Below are positions 45,325 through 54,400 of a DNA stretch of 64,000 bases, one piece after another. Source of the stretch: Halobacteria archaeon AArc-dxtr1 (GTDB lineage: Archaea > Halobacteriota > Halobacteria > Halobacteriales > Natrialbaceae). Under the pieces are notes generated by a model, which saw only the letters and a program-made list of their open reading frames with translations, made no database searches and was not told where the DNA came from. Numbering within the stretch: the first letter of the stretch is position 1; the number at the start of each line of letters is the position of its first letter. The position numbers and the translations under genes are program-made. The DNA is taken from the NCBI GenBank assembly GCA_025517425.1, contig JAOPJY010000001.1:1288217-1352216 (forward strand). Reading direction: 5' to 3'.

Positions 45325-46272
45325 CGTCCGGTACTGCCGGACGCAAATTTCTCTATGAAATTACACTCGTATGAATGGAATGTATCGAGAGACAGTACGG
45401 CGCTCGATGGCACCAACTTCACTTAGGAGATGCTGACGAGAGGGCTGTTCCCCCTGGGGCGGAGGGTCGTCACCGATACCGGGGGGCCGAGCGGTGCTCC
45501 GTGCCACGTCAGTCGCATTCGGCCAGACAAGCGATCGAAGAGTCGGGCTTCAACCTGCTCTTCGAGCACGGCGCCATCTCGAACTCCAGCGGTGAATCAG
45601 ATGCGTCCAGCACTCCCGGACAGACTGAGACTGCTGTCAGCGTGGCGACGAACGGGAACCGCGTCCCGAATGCCGGTGGGGATCACGTTCCGGCGAGTGT
45701 CGGTTCGACACTTCTATTTAGCAGCCATAGAACATATCCATCAATATACCAACCGAGATATATTTCTTGGAGGCAGTTCCGCCGTTCGTGCTGAACGGTT
45801 GCGAAAAACGTTGATTCTCCGCCCAAAGAGCCGAAAAAGAGGCTACACGCGAAGGAGACAGGATGACCGTAACATCGTTCCACCACCACCATCTGGGAAG
45901 TTAGCAAATTCTTCGGATTTCCAGCTTTTTACCCCCTTTGGGAGGCGATTCGCCCATCCAGACGCAGTCCGTTATAGGAGACCTTAAAGACCAGACAACT
46001 ATATTCGCTTAGTAGTATTGGTATCTGTGGGTTTTATCGAGACTGACGGCTGTATACCTCTCGAAAGGGGTCGGGAGTCACAGCGCAACCAACGGATGTC
46101 TAGTGGTGAAAATCCCCACTCGGACCCAAAATCCCCATTCGGATCGGCGACAGCCAAACCGATCTCGACAGGCACGCGTCGGAGGTACGCCACAGTCAGC
46201 GCCCACCGAGGCAGCGCTCGAACGCCCGGATGATCGCGGCGTGCGGTGCGCCGAACCGCAGGGGGAGGGCGA
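45325..46272. other. Gene-poor, apparently decayed stretch
   Basis: No credible intact gene lies here. Two overlapping plus-strand frames (45375-45794 and 45430-45987) have unusual composition and no recognised motif. A phrase such as RQAIEESGFNLLFEHGAI could be a gene relic. An AT-rich part runs from about 45700 to 46080. A 19-base spaced imperfect direct repeat, AAAATCCCCA(C/T)TCGGA, is at 46109-46126 and 46128-46145. The area separates an IclR remnant from a frameshifted gene and seems to be undergoing decay. Confidence 0.45.
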
Positions 46273-46748
46273 TCAGGTCTCGAACTCGAATTCGGGGTCG
46301 CGATCGCGACTCGGATCTCGCCGTTCTTGCCGGTCGCGCCGGTTCTCAGCCTCTTGGCGCCACCGATCTGCATCCTCTACCGTCTCCGTCTCGAGCAGCC
46401 GCTCGAGTTTTTGCTCGAACTGCTCGTCTGTCAACTCGCCGGCCGCGTATCGATCGCGGAGGGTTCGAGGGCGTCCCGAGTCGTGGACTTGGATTTCTCA
46501 ACCGTCCCATCCCCACCGACGTCGAGTCGCTCCCGCTCGTCTTCGTCCCACCACTCCTCGATGTCGGCCTCGTCGCCGTACAGCAACGCGACGAGCGGAA
46601 CGACGACGATGTAGCCAAACAGCATGACCGCGAGCCAGAGCATGCCGGGAGTGGGCAGAAAGAGCAGTGCGAGCCAGATCCCGGTCACCACCAAAGAGGT
46701 AATCTCAGTGGCGTTATTTCGCAGTCGATCGGCTGGATCCTCACGCAT
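46273..46748 (-). pseudogene. SHOCT-domain membrane protein gene, frameshifted
   Basis: The first 105-residue frame encodes MREDPADRLRNNATEITSLVVTG, two transmembrane helices, GDEADIEEWWDEDERE and KSTTRDALE, then becomes nonsense (PSAIDTRPAS). Shifting by one base at about 46464 restores a SHOCT helix (TLRDRYAAGELTDEQFEQKL, ERLLETET, then VEDADRWRQ) and ends at a stop at 46273-46275. A one-base deletion after DALE is the simplest explanation. The intact protein would have about 158 residues. A sequencing error could produce the same picture. Confidence 0.8.
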
Positions 46749-46839
46749 ACCTGTTCGTCGACGGTGCTACGCAAAAGGTATTTCTCACGCGAAATGACGG
46801 TCGCGGGCGAAATCGAGTTCTCGAACCGGGAGTCCGTGG

Positions 46840-49005
46840 CTACCCGAGAATCTCGCCGAGCGCGTCAAGCGCCGCCTCGCGGACGGCCTCGCGCTCGCCG
46901 GAGAGGAACTCGACGTGGCCGTCGTGGCCGCCGACGACGCGGACGCCCGCGTCGGGGACGGCCTCGGCGATCGCGTCGCCGAGATCGCGCACATCGACCG
47001 GCTCGGTCGCACGGACGCGGAGTTCATCGGTGTCGACGCCGATGGTCGCGAACGGCTCGTCGTCGCGCTGATCGCGGTGGAGCGCGTCTAACAGCAGGTC
47101 GGTCGTCGGGAAGTCATAGCGGTGGGTGAACTCTCCCGTATCGAGGACGACGGCGCTGAGATCGCCGACGGTCTCGGTGTCGGCGTTTCGTCGGGCCGTC
47201 TCGAGTTCGGCCTCGAGCTTGTCGCGGAACTGCTCTGAGACGTGGGCAGCGAGGTCGCCGTCCCGAGAGGGAGAGGACTCGTCGCCGAACAGCAGGTCGC
47301 CGACGAGTTCGCGCTTGTCCTTGTACGACTGGTAGTACGCCTCGAGCGCGACGGCTTCCCGGCGCTCTGCGAGGGCGGTCTCGTCGTAGCCGGCGTCAGC
47401 TGCGAGTTCGCGGTAGACGTCGGGGGTGTCCTCCCAGTAGCTCACCGCAGGCAGGTGGACGAGGTCGTCGCGACTGTCGGCGTCGACGAGGCCTGCGAGG
47501 GTCGCGGCCAGCGCGGTCGTCGTCAGCTCCGAGACGTCGACGTCGGCGAGCGATGGCGCGACGGTCAGCGAGACGGTGTCGGTGATCGCTGCGTCGGCGC
47601 GACTGTCGTCGACGACGATCGCGTCGGCGCCGTACAGCGAGAGGAGTTCGTAGCCGTCGACGGACTCGGCGGTCGAGCCCGAGTCGACAAGCACGACGAG
47701 GGGCAGCTGCTCGTCGTGGCGGTCGCGAGCCTCGAGCATCGAGGTGACGTCGTTCGTCGCGGCGTCCATGTCGTATACGCGTCCGTCGAGGGGACGGCGC
47801 TCGACGTAGTGGTAGGCGGCGTCCTCACGGGTGTGTTTCTCGCGAACCAGCGGGAGGACAGCGCGTTCGATCGCGGCACCCGCGACGTAGCCGTCTGCGG
47901 TCGCGCTGTGACGGATAACGATCGGACGCGTCTCGATGACTGCGCGGCGAATCGCCGTCGCGGCGTCGACGAGATCGTCCGAAACCGCTGCGACCGCGTC
48001 GTGGTCGGCCAGCAGGGAGGCGTCTTTGGGTTTGGCAGCCGACTCCAGGGACTGCTCGAGGCGATCTCGAACCGTCGCAGCGTCCTCGTCGTCGAGGATC
48101 TCGAGCGTCTCGGTCTCGACCTGGAGGTCGCCGTAGTGGCGCTCGACCTCGCCTTCGACGGCGATCTCGTTGCCGGTTTCGGCGTCGGGGTAGGCCCGGA
48201 CGCCGGCTTCTTCGAAGGCGGCGACCTCGACAGTCCCGGTCTCGTCGCGAAGCTCGAAGACGGTCGGGCCGGCGGTCTGTCTCACGCTCGTGATCTCGCC
48301 TTCGAGACGCACGACGGTGCCGACCTGGGAATCGATGGCGTCGACGGTCGTTCGGTTGAGCGCCGGTTCGTCGTCGGCATCGTCAGCCGACTCAACCGTG
48401 TCGTCTGTCGTCTCGGGGACAGCCTGAACGGCTGTGTTCCCGCCGTTCGCGGCAGTCTGATCGGACTCGTCAGCGGCTGCGTCCGAATCAGTTACATCTG
48501 CCGCGACGGTCTCGGACGAGGCGTCGTCGCTCGACGCATCGGAGTCGGTCTCGTCGGCGTCGCTCGACTCGGACTCCTGGCTCCGTCTTGAGGGTGCGTT
48601 GCTGGTCGCCTCAGCTTCCTCCTCGTCCTCGGGGAGTCGGTCCTCGGAGCCGGTGTCGACGAGGTCGCCACGGAAGTCCCGCTCGCGCTGGCGGATCGAC
48701 CAGCCGAGGTCGACGTTGCCGTTGTCACGAACGGAGAGTACCTGGACGAACACCGTGTCGCCGGGCTCCCAGTCGAGACTCTCGAGTCGCTGGTCTAGCT
48801 TGCTTCTGTGCAACAGGCCGGTGACGTGATCGCCGATATCGACGAAGACGCCGAAGTCGGCGTAGCCGTCGACGGTTCCCCGGTAGTACCGATCGGGGGT
48901 GAGCTGCGAGGCGGAGTTGCCGCGAAAGTCGAACGCAACGTCCTCCTCGTGGACTCCACAGACGAAACCGTCCACGGACGTGCCGCAGATGATACAGTTA
49001 CCCAT
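46840..49005 (-). CDS. DHH/RecJ-like protein with zinc finger, S1 and OB domains; degenerate active site
   Basis: The 721-residue protein has CxxC-x8-CxxH at 4-19, an S1-like domain (about 38-107), an acidic linker of about 110 residues, an OB-fold (about 227-305), and a DHH-like domain from about residue 360. In RecJ and GAN proteins the catalytic residues are DADG, D and DHH. Here they read SATADG at 367-372, D441 in VLVDSGST and VVDDS at 464-468, so DHH is lost. Nuclease activity is doubtful and a Cdc45-like structural role in DNA or RNA metabolism is possible. Confidence 0.8.
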   Translation of the reverse strand: MGNCIICGTSVDGFVCGVHEEDVAFDFRGNSASQLTPDRYYRGTVDGYADFGVFVDIGDHVTGLLHRSKLDQRLESLDWEPGDTVFVQVLSVRDNGNVDLGWSIRQRERDFRGDLVDTGSEDRLPEDEEEAEATSNAPSRRSQESESSDADETDSDASSDDASSETVAADVTDSDAAADESDQTAANGGNTAVQAVPETTDDTVESADDADDEPALNRTTVDAIDSQVGTVVRLEGEITSVRQTAGPTVFELRDETGTVEVAAFEEAGVRAYPDAETGNEIAVEGEVERHYGDLQVETETLEILDDEDAATVRDRLEQSLESAAKPKDASLLADHDAVAAVSDDLVDAATAIRRAVIETRPIVIRHSATADGYVAGAAIERAVLPLVREKHTREDAAYHYVERRPLDGRVYDMDAATNDVTSMLEARDRHDEQLPLVVLVDSGSTAESVDGYELLSLYGADAIVVDDSRADAAITDTVSLTVAPSLADVDVSELTTTALAATLAGLVDADSRDDLVHLPAVSYWEDTPDVYRELAADAGYDETALAERREAVALEAYYQSYKDKRELVGDLLFGDESSPSRDGDLAAHVSEQFRDKLEAELETARRNADTETVGDLSAVVLDTGEFTHRYDFPTTDLLLDALHRDQRDDEPFATIGVDTDELRVRATEPVDVRDLGDAIAEAVPDAGVRVVGGHDGHVEFLSGEREAVREAALDALGEILG

Positions 49006-49075
49006 CTACGTGTAGCAAGCAGGTTCGGCCTAAAACGGTTGTCGGAATGCGCTGGCGAGCCAGTGTGGGTGGCAA

Positions 49076-49339
49076 TCAGTCGAAAATCGCCGACTCGTCT
49101 TCGAGTTTCGCCACGTCATCGACGATTTTCTCGACGTGTTCGGGAAACAACGAGATCTGAATCTCGTTTCCATCGTCGTCTTCGAAGACGAGTTTGACAC
49201 GCTTGTCGCCGAACGCGCGCGCTTCGGCCTCAGTGACGTCGAACAGCTTGGCAGTCGCCGACTTGTTAGTCGGCCCGACGTTCTTGATCGACCCCTCGTT
49301 CAACTCAACCATGAAGTCCTCGAGCGTGAGCGCGAGCAT
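49076..49339 (-). CDS. Conserved haloarchaeal protein of unknown function
   Basis: The 87-residue protein starts MLALTLEDFMVELNEGSIK and reads SATAKLFDVTEAEARAFGDKRVKLVFEDDDGNEIQIS (positions about 28-64), then HVEKIVDDVAKLEDES. It has a beta-rich core with acidic tail and no known motif. ATG 49339 is preferred over the frame to 49522, whose extra residues are basic and atypical. It lies divergent to the hydrolase gene at 49499. Confidence 0.65.
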   Translation of the reverse strand: MLALTLEDFMVELNEGSIKNVGPTNKSATAKLFDVTEAEARAFGDKRVKLVFEDDDGNEIQISLFPEHVEKIVDDVAKLEDESAIFD

Positions 49340-49407
49340 GGTCGAGATAGCGCGGCCGGGTAGAAAGTCGTCCCGGGTTCGACGTGGCGGAGTGGCGCAC
49401 AACCAGC

Positions 49408-49434
49408 CGCGCCACCGGCTGAGCCGGCGGCGCG
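49408..49434. repeat. Perfect-but-one-mismatch 27-base palindrome
   Basis: CGCGCC at 49408-49413, an A/C mismatch, CCGGC, loop TGA, GCCGG and GGCGCG at 49429-49434 form a strong stem. It lies in the 159-base gap between divergent genes, about 70 bases before the start at 49339 and 65 before that at 49499. Could be a regulator site or a scar. Confidence 0.5.
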
Positions 49435-49465
49435 ACCACCCGGTGAAATCGTCGCTGGCACCCAA

Positions 49466-49473
49466 CTTTAAGG
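49466..49473 (+). promoter_or_regulatory. TATA box of the UPF0173 hydrolase gene
   Basis: ACTTTAAG lies about 29 bases before ATG 49499, predicting a leaderless transcript. Confidence 0.5.
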
Positions 49474-49498
49474 ACACATCGCGAGAACGTCGACCCGT

Positions 49499-50224
49499 AT
49501 GCAACTGACCTGGCACGGCCACTCGACGTGGTCAGTGACCGTCGGCGAGACCGACCTGCTGATCGATCCCTTCTTCGACAATCCGAAGACGGACCTCGAT
49601 CCGAGCGACGTCGAGACGCCGGACTACGTCCTACTCACCCACGGACACGCAGACCACATCGCCCACGCCGGGGAGTTCTCCGAGGCGACGCTGGTCGCGA
49701 CGCCCGAACTCGTCTCCTACTGCCAGGAGGAGTTCGGCTTCGAGGACGCAGTCGGAGGAATGGGGATGAACATCGGCGGCACCGTCGAGTGTGGCGACGC
49801 CTACGTTACGATGCACCGCGCAGATCACACGAACGGCATCATGAGCGAGTACGACGTCGACGCCGGGATGCCCGGCGGGTTCATCATCTCTGACGCCGAG
49901 CCCTCGCCCGCCTCGGACGAAGAGAGTACGACGTTCTACCACGCTGGCGACACGGGACTGATGACCGAGATGATCGACGTCATCGGATCGTTCCTGGAGC
50001 CAGACGCCGCAGCGGTCCCGATCGGCGATCACTTCACGATGGGGCCGTGGCAGGCCGCCGTCGCGGTCGACTGGCTCGACGTCGACCACGCCTTCCCGAT
50101 GCACTACGACACGTTCCCGCCGATCGAACAGGACCCCGCGGAGTTCGCCGAGAAGGTTTCCGAGGCTGGCAGCGACGCCGAGGTTCACGTCCTCGAGGCC
50201 GACGAGCCGTTCGAGTTGGCCTAA
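49499..50224 (+). CDS. UPF0173-type metallo-beta-lactamase-fold hydrolase
   Basis: The 241-residue protein starts [15 protein letters not shown] and has [26 protein letters not shown] and HAGDTGLM, then [15 protein letters not shown] with [10 protein letters not shown]. These give the His/Asp metal ligands and family layout of the UPF0173 metal-dependent hydrolases. The substrate is unknown. ATG 49499 agrees with a TATA box about 29 bases upstream. It is followed after about 65 bases by a small haloarchaeal gene read in the same direction. Confidence 0.85.
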   Translation: MQLTWHGHSTWSVTVGETDLLIDPFFDNPKTDLDPSDVETPDYVLLTHGHADHIAHAGEFSEATLVATPELVSYCQEEFGFEDAVGGMGMNIGGTVECGDAYVTMHRADHTNGIMSEYDVDAGMPGGFIISDAEPSPASDEESTTFYHAGDTGLMTEMIDVIGSFLEPDAAAVPIGDHFTMGPWQAAVAVDWLDVDHAFPMHYDTFPPIEQDPAEFAEKVSEAGSDAEVHVLEADEPFELA

Positions 50225-50290
50225 AGGACCACGGAACCGACGCCCGCCGTCGGGGAAACCCTCATGCCGTGGCCAGTCGAAACACGGTAC

Positions 50291-50821
50291 ATGAGCGATA
50301 GCTGGACGGATCTGATCGTCAGCGAGCGAATGCGCGTCGATCAGGAGTTCTCCTCACAGGTCGCGTCGTCGCGGTTCTCGAGCCAGGAGTGGAGCCTGGT
50401 CATGACCGCAACGGAGTTTCAGGTCGAGCACCCGGAGGATCCAGAGCGAGCACAGATCGTCGCCGACACCGGGAAGCTAGACGGGATCCTGCCGGAGCTC
50501 GAAACCGTCCGCACCCAGATGGGTGGGATGGGTGGCCCGCCCGGGAACGCGGAGTCGGGCGCATCGTCGTCGAGTGGCGGACTCCTCGACGCGATCGGGA
50601 GCGCGCTTGGCTTCGGCGGAGACGGCAGCGATGAATCCGGCAGTGGAGACGAGTACGCGGATGAGCGAGAGGCAGCAGAGCGACTCACAGCTGAGTACGC
50701 AGAGGCGCTCCAGGCGGAGCTAGAGGCCAACGGTCGGTGGGACGACGTACGGGAGGCGGCGGCTGGGAGCGGAAGAGCGGAGGCCGGCGATGCGGAGGCT
50801 GGCGATGGCGGCGACGGCTGA
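50291..50821 (+). CDS. DUF5799-like haloarchaeal protein
   Basis: The 176-residue protein begins MSDSWTDLIVSERMRVDQEF and contains SSQEWSLVMTATEFQVEHP and ILPELETVRTQMGGMGG. The last third is Gly/Ser/Asp-rich, then an acidic, Ala-rich helical region. It resembles the haloarchaeal DUF5799 family, of unknown function. ATG 50291 is used because the extra residues in the open frame from 50264 are not family-like. Confidence 0.65.
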   Translation: MSDSWTDLIVSERMRVDQEFSSQVASSRFSSQEWSLVMTATEFQVEHPEDPERAQIVADTGKLDGILPELETVRTQMGGMGGPPGNAESGASSSSGGLLDAIGSALGFGGDGSDESGSGDEYADEREAAERLTAEYAEALQAELEANGRWDDVREAAAGSGRAEAGDAEAGDGGDG

Positions 50822-50823
50822 GG

Positions 50824-50967
50824 TCAGTCGCCGGCGTGAAAGAGCGTCCGCTCGCTGGCCTCGTAGATGTTGATCAACTCGACGATCAGTTCGTCGTACG
50901 ATTCGTCCTCGACGCGCAGCGCGTCGAGGCGAGCTATCGTCTCCTCGTCGAGTTCGACTTGTGGCAT
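50824..50967 (-). CDS. 47-residue antitoxin-like protein (DUF7557 type)
   Basis: The protein reads MPQVELDEETIARLDALRVE then DESYDELIVELINIYEASE, a pattern of ribbon-helix-helix-like small proteins of haloarchaea. It is convergent with the preceding gene (its stop at 50824 lies 2 bases after the neighbour's stop). GTTTTTGC near 50990-50998 is a TATA-like element. A DNA-binding or antitoxin role is possible. No toxin gene is adjacent. Confidence 0.6.
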   Translation of the reverse strand: MPQVELDEETIARLDALRVEDESYDELIVELINIYEASERTLFHAGD

Positions 50968-51128
50968 ACGAACGGGTACGACGCCAGCGTGCAAAAACAC
51001 CGGGGGCGACCGTCCCCTCTCCCTCACCGTGACCGCGGGCGACCAGCCATTCCTCGACGGCGGCAAAATGCCCCCCATCACTGACCGGAGCCGCAGGAGC
51101 TATACGGCCGGTCCGTAAGGAACACAGT

Positions 51129-51416
51129 ATGAGCCAGGAAGTCGACGAACTCACGCTCTCGATCAGCGCCGACGACCAGGAGACCGACGTCACCATCCCG
51201 ACGGGACTCATCGACCTCGTCGCCGAGGAGGGACAGTCGGAAGCCGAGACGGTCGGGGACGTGACGCTGCTCGCGTTCGCCAGCCGCGCCCACCACATGG
51301 TCCACCACGGTGAGGACGCTGACGAGACACTGGCCGCCCAGGAAGAGCGCATCATGGAGCTGTTCGAGGAGCGCTTCGGCGTCACCTACGGCGAGGCGAC
51401 TGGCCACCAGCACTGA
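51129..51416 (+). CDS. Small conserved haloarchaeal protein
   Basis: The 95-residue acidic protein starts MSQEVDELTLSISADDQETDV and reads VTIPTGLIDLVAEEGQSEAE, then TLLAFASRAHHMVHHGEDAD. It has a helical second half with a His cluster (AHHMVHH) and a Cys-free composition. It resembles DUF7545-type proteins but this is an uncertain label. It converges with the giant repeat-protein gene, whose stop lies 22 bases away. Confidence 0.6.
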   Translation: MSQEVDELTLSISADDQETDVTIPTGLIDLVAEEGQSEAETVGDVTLLAFASRAHHMVHHGEDADETLAAQEERIMELFEERFGVTYGEATGHQH

Positions 51417-51437
51417 ACTGCGTCCGTTTTCCTCGAA

Positions 51438-54400
51438 CTACAGTGCGGGAACCACTGACCCGGGAAGCGACGCGGCTACGTCGCCGGTATCGTCGCTGCC
51501 GGTCAGATCGTCGTCAGCGCCGTCGGAGTTTTCGCCGTCACCGTTTTCGACAGCGTCGCCATCGCCATCGGTCGCCACATCGGTGTCACCGCCATTAGCC
51601 GCCGCATCGGTTTCTCCGCCGTTAGTCGCCGCATCGGTGTCTCCGCCGTCGGTGGCTGCACCGTCGTCAGCGGTTCCCTCACCGGCACTTTCGTCGTCGG
51701 TGGCTCCATCGTCGACAGTTCCGTCATCGGTCTCTGTGGCCCCGTTCGCGTCGACTCCGTTCTCGTCAGTTTCGGTGGGCTCGTCTTCGCCGGTAGTCTC
51801 GGCTTCGCCATCCGCCTCATCTACCCCGTTCGCCTCGTCGGGATCGTCCTCGAGTGGCTCCTCGATCAGGACCGTCGCCTGATCCTCGTCCGTGGCGCTC
51901 GTGACGGAAGCGGTGTACTCACCCGGTTCCAGTTGCGTGGTGTCGAGGGCGAGTGAGACGGTCTGCTGCTCGCCCTCGTCGAGGGTGAGGTCGGCGTCGG
52001 CGAGCTGCTCACCGACTGAAAGCGAGAGCGTCTCGGTCGCCTCCTCGCCGCCGACGTTCTCGACGTCGACGTCGAGAATCACCTCCTCACCTTGCTCGGC
52101 AGGGTCAATCGGGTCGACGATATCGATGGCGAACTCGCCGGGCTCAGTTGGTGCGATCTCGCCGGCCGGCGGCGTCTGCGCCGACGCCGTCTCGGTGTGG
52201 TTGAACGCGCTCATGTCGACGACCCACTCAAGCTGTTCGTCGTCAGACTCTGGGGTCCACTCGACGGTGATCTCGTCAGCGCCGGAATCTAACTGCTGGG
52301 GCGGCTGGTCGTCAGTCGCGCCGTCGAACTCCCCGCCGGGGACGGCGGCGTCGTTTGGATTCTCGTAACTGAACGTGACTGCGATGGCGTCCCCGGTCTC
52401 CTGGGAGTTCTCGTAGGAGAGCGTCGGCAGCTCGGGCCGAATCTCGTCGAAGCACGCCGCAGTCTCCGGGTTCGAGTGGTCGATACCGGCGGTGAGGTAG
52501 GTCTCCTCCTCGGTCGTCAGCCCCGAGAGAACGGTGCCGAACGTGCCGTAGTCGGCGATCTCGACCAGAATCTCGTCTTCACCCTCGTCGATGGTTACGG
52601 ACGAGGTCTCGCCGACCTCGAAGACGACGGTTCCGGTAAACGGCGCGTCGACGTCGTCGCCGAATACGACCCCGTCCTCGATCAGAGTGTTACCGTAGCC
52701 GGCAGTGTCGTAAAAGCCCGTGCTGGCGAATACGGGATCACCGTCTTCGAACGTTCCGGAGACCGTCGCGCGATCGCAGCTCTGGAACTCGACCGACAGC
52801 TCCTCGGGCGGCGCGTCGTACGCACCGGCTGGCTCCGTCTCAACGCGAACCGGCTCGTCGTAGGCGAAGTCTTCCATTGGGATCTCCCAGGCCAACACTT
52901 CGTCGTCGGAGTCGGGAGTCCACGCGACGGTGAACTCGTCTTCGCCAGGGGCGAGTTCCGCGGGCGGTTCGTCGGCGGTCGTTCCCTCGACGAACTCGCC
53001 GCCCGTGATCGGTGCGTCGTTGGGGTTCTCGTAGCCGAACGTCACGTCGAAGGCAGTTGTACCTGGGTCGTCGCCCTCATCCCCGTCTGCGTCGGCCGCC
53101 GTGCCGTTTTCGGCGGGCTGGACGTCCTCGACGGTGAGCGTCGGCTCCTCGGGCTGGATCTCGGCGCCGCAGTCGAGGTCATCCGGCGGCGAGGCGAGCG
53201 CCGATTCGGGCTCGTCAGCGGGACTGACCCACGGAACGATAAACGAGCCGAAGTTGCCCTCATCGGGGACTTCGATGACGACCGTCTCCTCGTCGACTTG
53301 CTCGACGTCTTCCTCCTCGCCGACTTCCATCACGACCGTCCCGGTGAAGGGTGCCTCGACCTCCTCGCCGGCGGTCACGCCGGTGTAGAACGCGTCGCCG
53401 GGTCCGATGGTGTCGTACCAGATCGTTCGCGGGTAGAGGTCGTCACCCTCCTCGAGCGTCCCCGAAATTTCGACGCGCTCGCAGCTCGTGTACTCGACCG
53501 ACAGCTCCTCGGGTGGCGCCTCCTCGACGGTGTACTCGATCGTCTCGTTCGCGAGGACGTCCCCCTCGTCGGCGACGTCTCCGTCTCCCGCGGCAACGAC
53601 GGACACGTCGACAGTGGTGTTGTCCTCGATCGGCGGATCGAGCGCGAGTGACTCGTTCTCGACCGGCTCGCCGGCGTCGACGGCGTCGCTCTCGACCGTC
53701 TCGTCGTCGTACTCGGCTGTGAGCCGGTACTCCACGGAGGCGTTCGCCTCGTCGACGACGAGTTCGGTTCCGTCACCGTCCTGATCCGAAACGGAGAGGG
53801 TTGCCTCGGGATCGTCGATCTCCTCGTCGACCGTGTAGAACGCTCCGTCGAGGATCGGAGCGCCGCCGGGTGTGACGTACGGATCGTCCTCGGCGCCGTC
53901 GGTCTCGGCGTACTGGAACGTCTCGTCGTCGGTGGTGTCGTGGTGGACGACCGCGACGATCGGACCGCTCGCCTCGATGGGCTCGTCGAGTTCGATCTCC
54001 ACGTTCTCGTGGTCGCCGGCAGAGAGGTACCCCGAGGCACCGATCACTGCCTCGGGATCGGCGTCGGCGGCGACGCCGTCGTAGATCGCGACGAAGCCGC
54101 CCTCAGAGAGGGAGACGGAATCGACAGTGACTGTCGTACCGTTGCCGGTCTGGTCGGCGAGCGAGATCGAGGCTTCGCCCTCGCGTTCGTCTATTTGTTC
54201 GACCTTCTGGACGATCTCGATCTCGATCTGCTGGACGATTACGGTCGGATCGTCGACGCCCTCTGCGATCGCGTAGTCGGCGGTGTCGGCCGCGGTGTCG
54301 AAGGTTAGCGCCTGGAGCTGGGTGACGCTTATCTGCTGGTACTGGATCGCCCGGGGGAGTTCCTTGCTCGCACCGCTGGCGATGACCTGGATCTGCTCGA

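Noticed and set aside
45375-45987. Two overlapping plus-strand frames after the IclR remnant
   Set aside because: No motif was recognised, the composition is unlike neighbouring proteins, and the frames shift; listed as decayed spacer.
47242-48591. 449-codon plus-strand frame opposite the DHH-family gene
   Set aside because: No conserved motif and Val/Gly/Arg bias typical of antisense frames.
52476-53651. 391-codon plus-strand frame opposite the giant gene
   Set aside because: It is antisense to a strongly coding region, Val/Asp/Arg rich and without family motifs; the GC-rich codon bias creates long open antisense frames.
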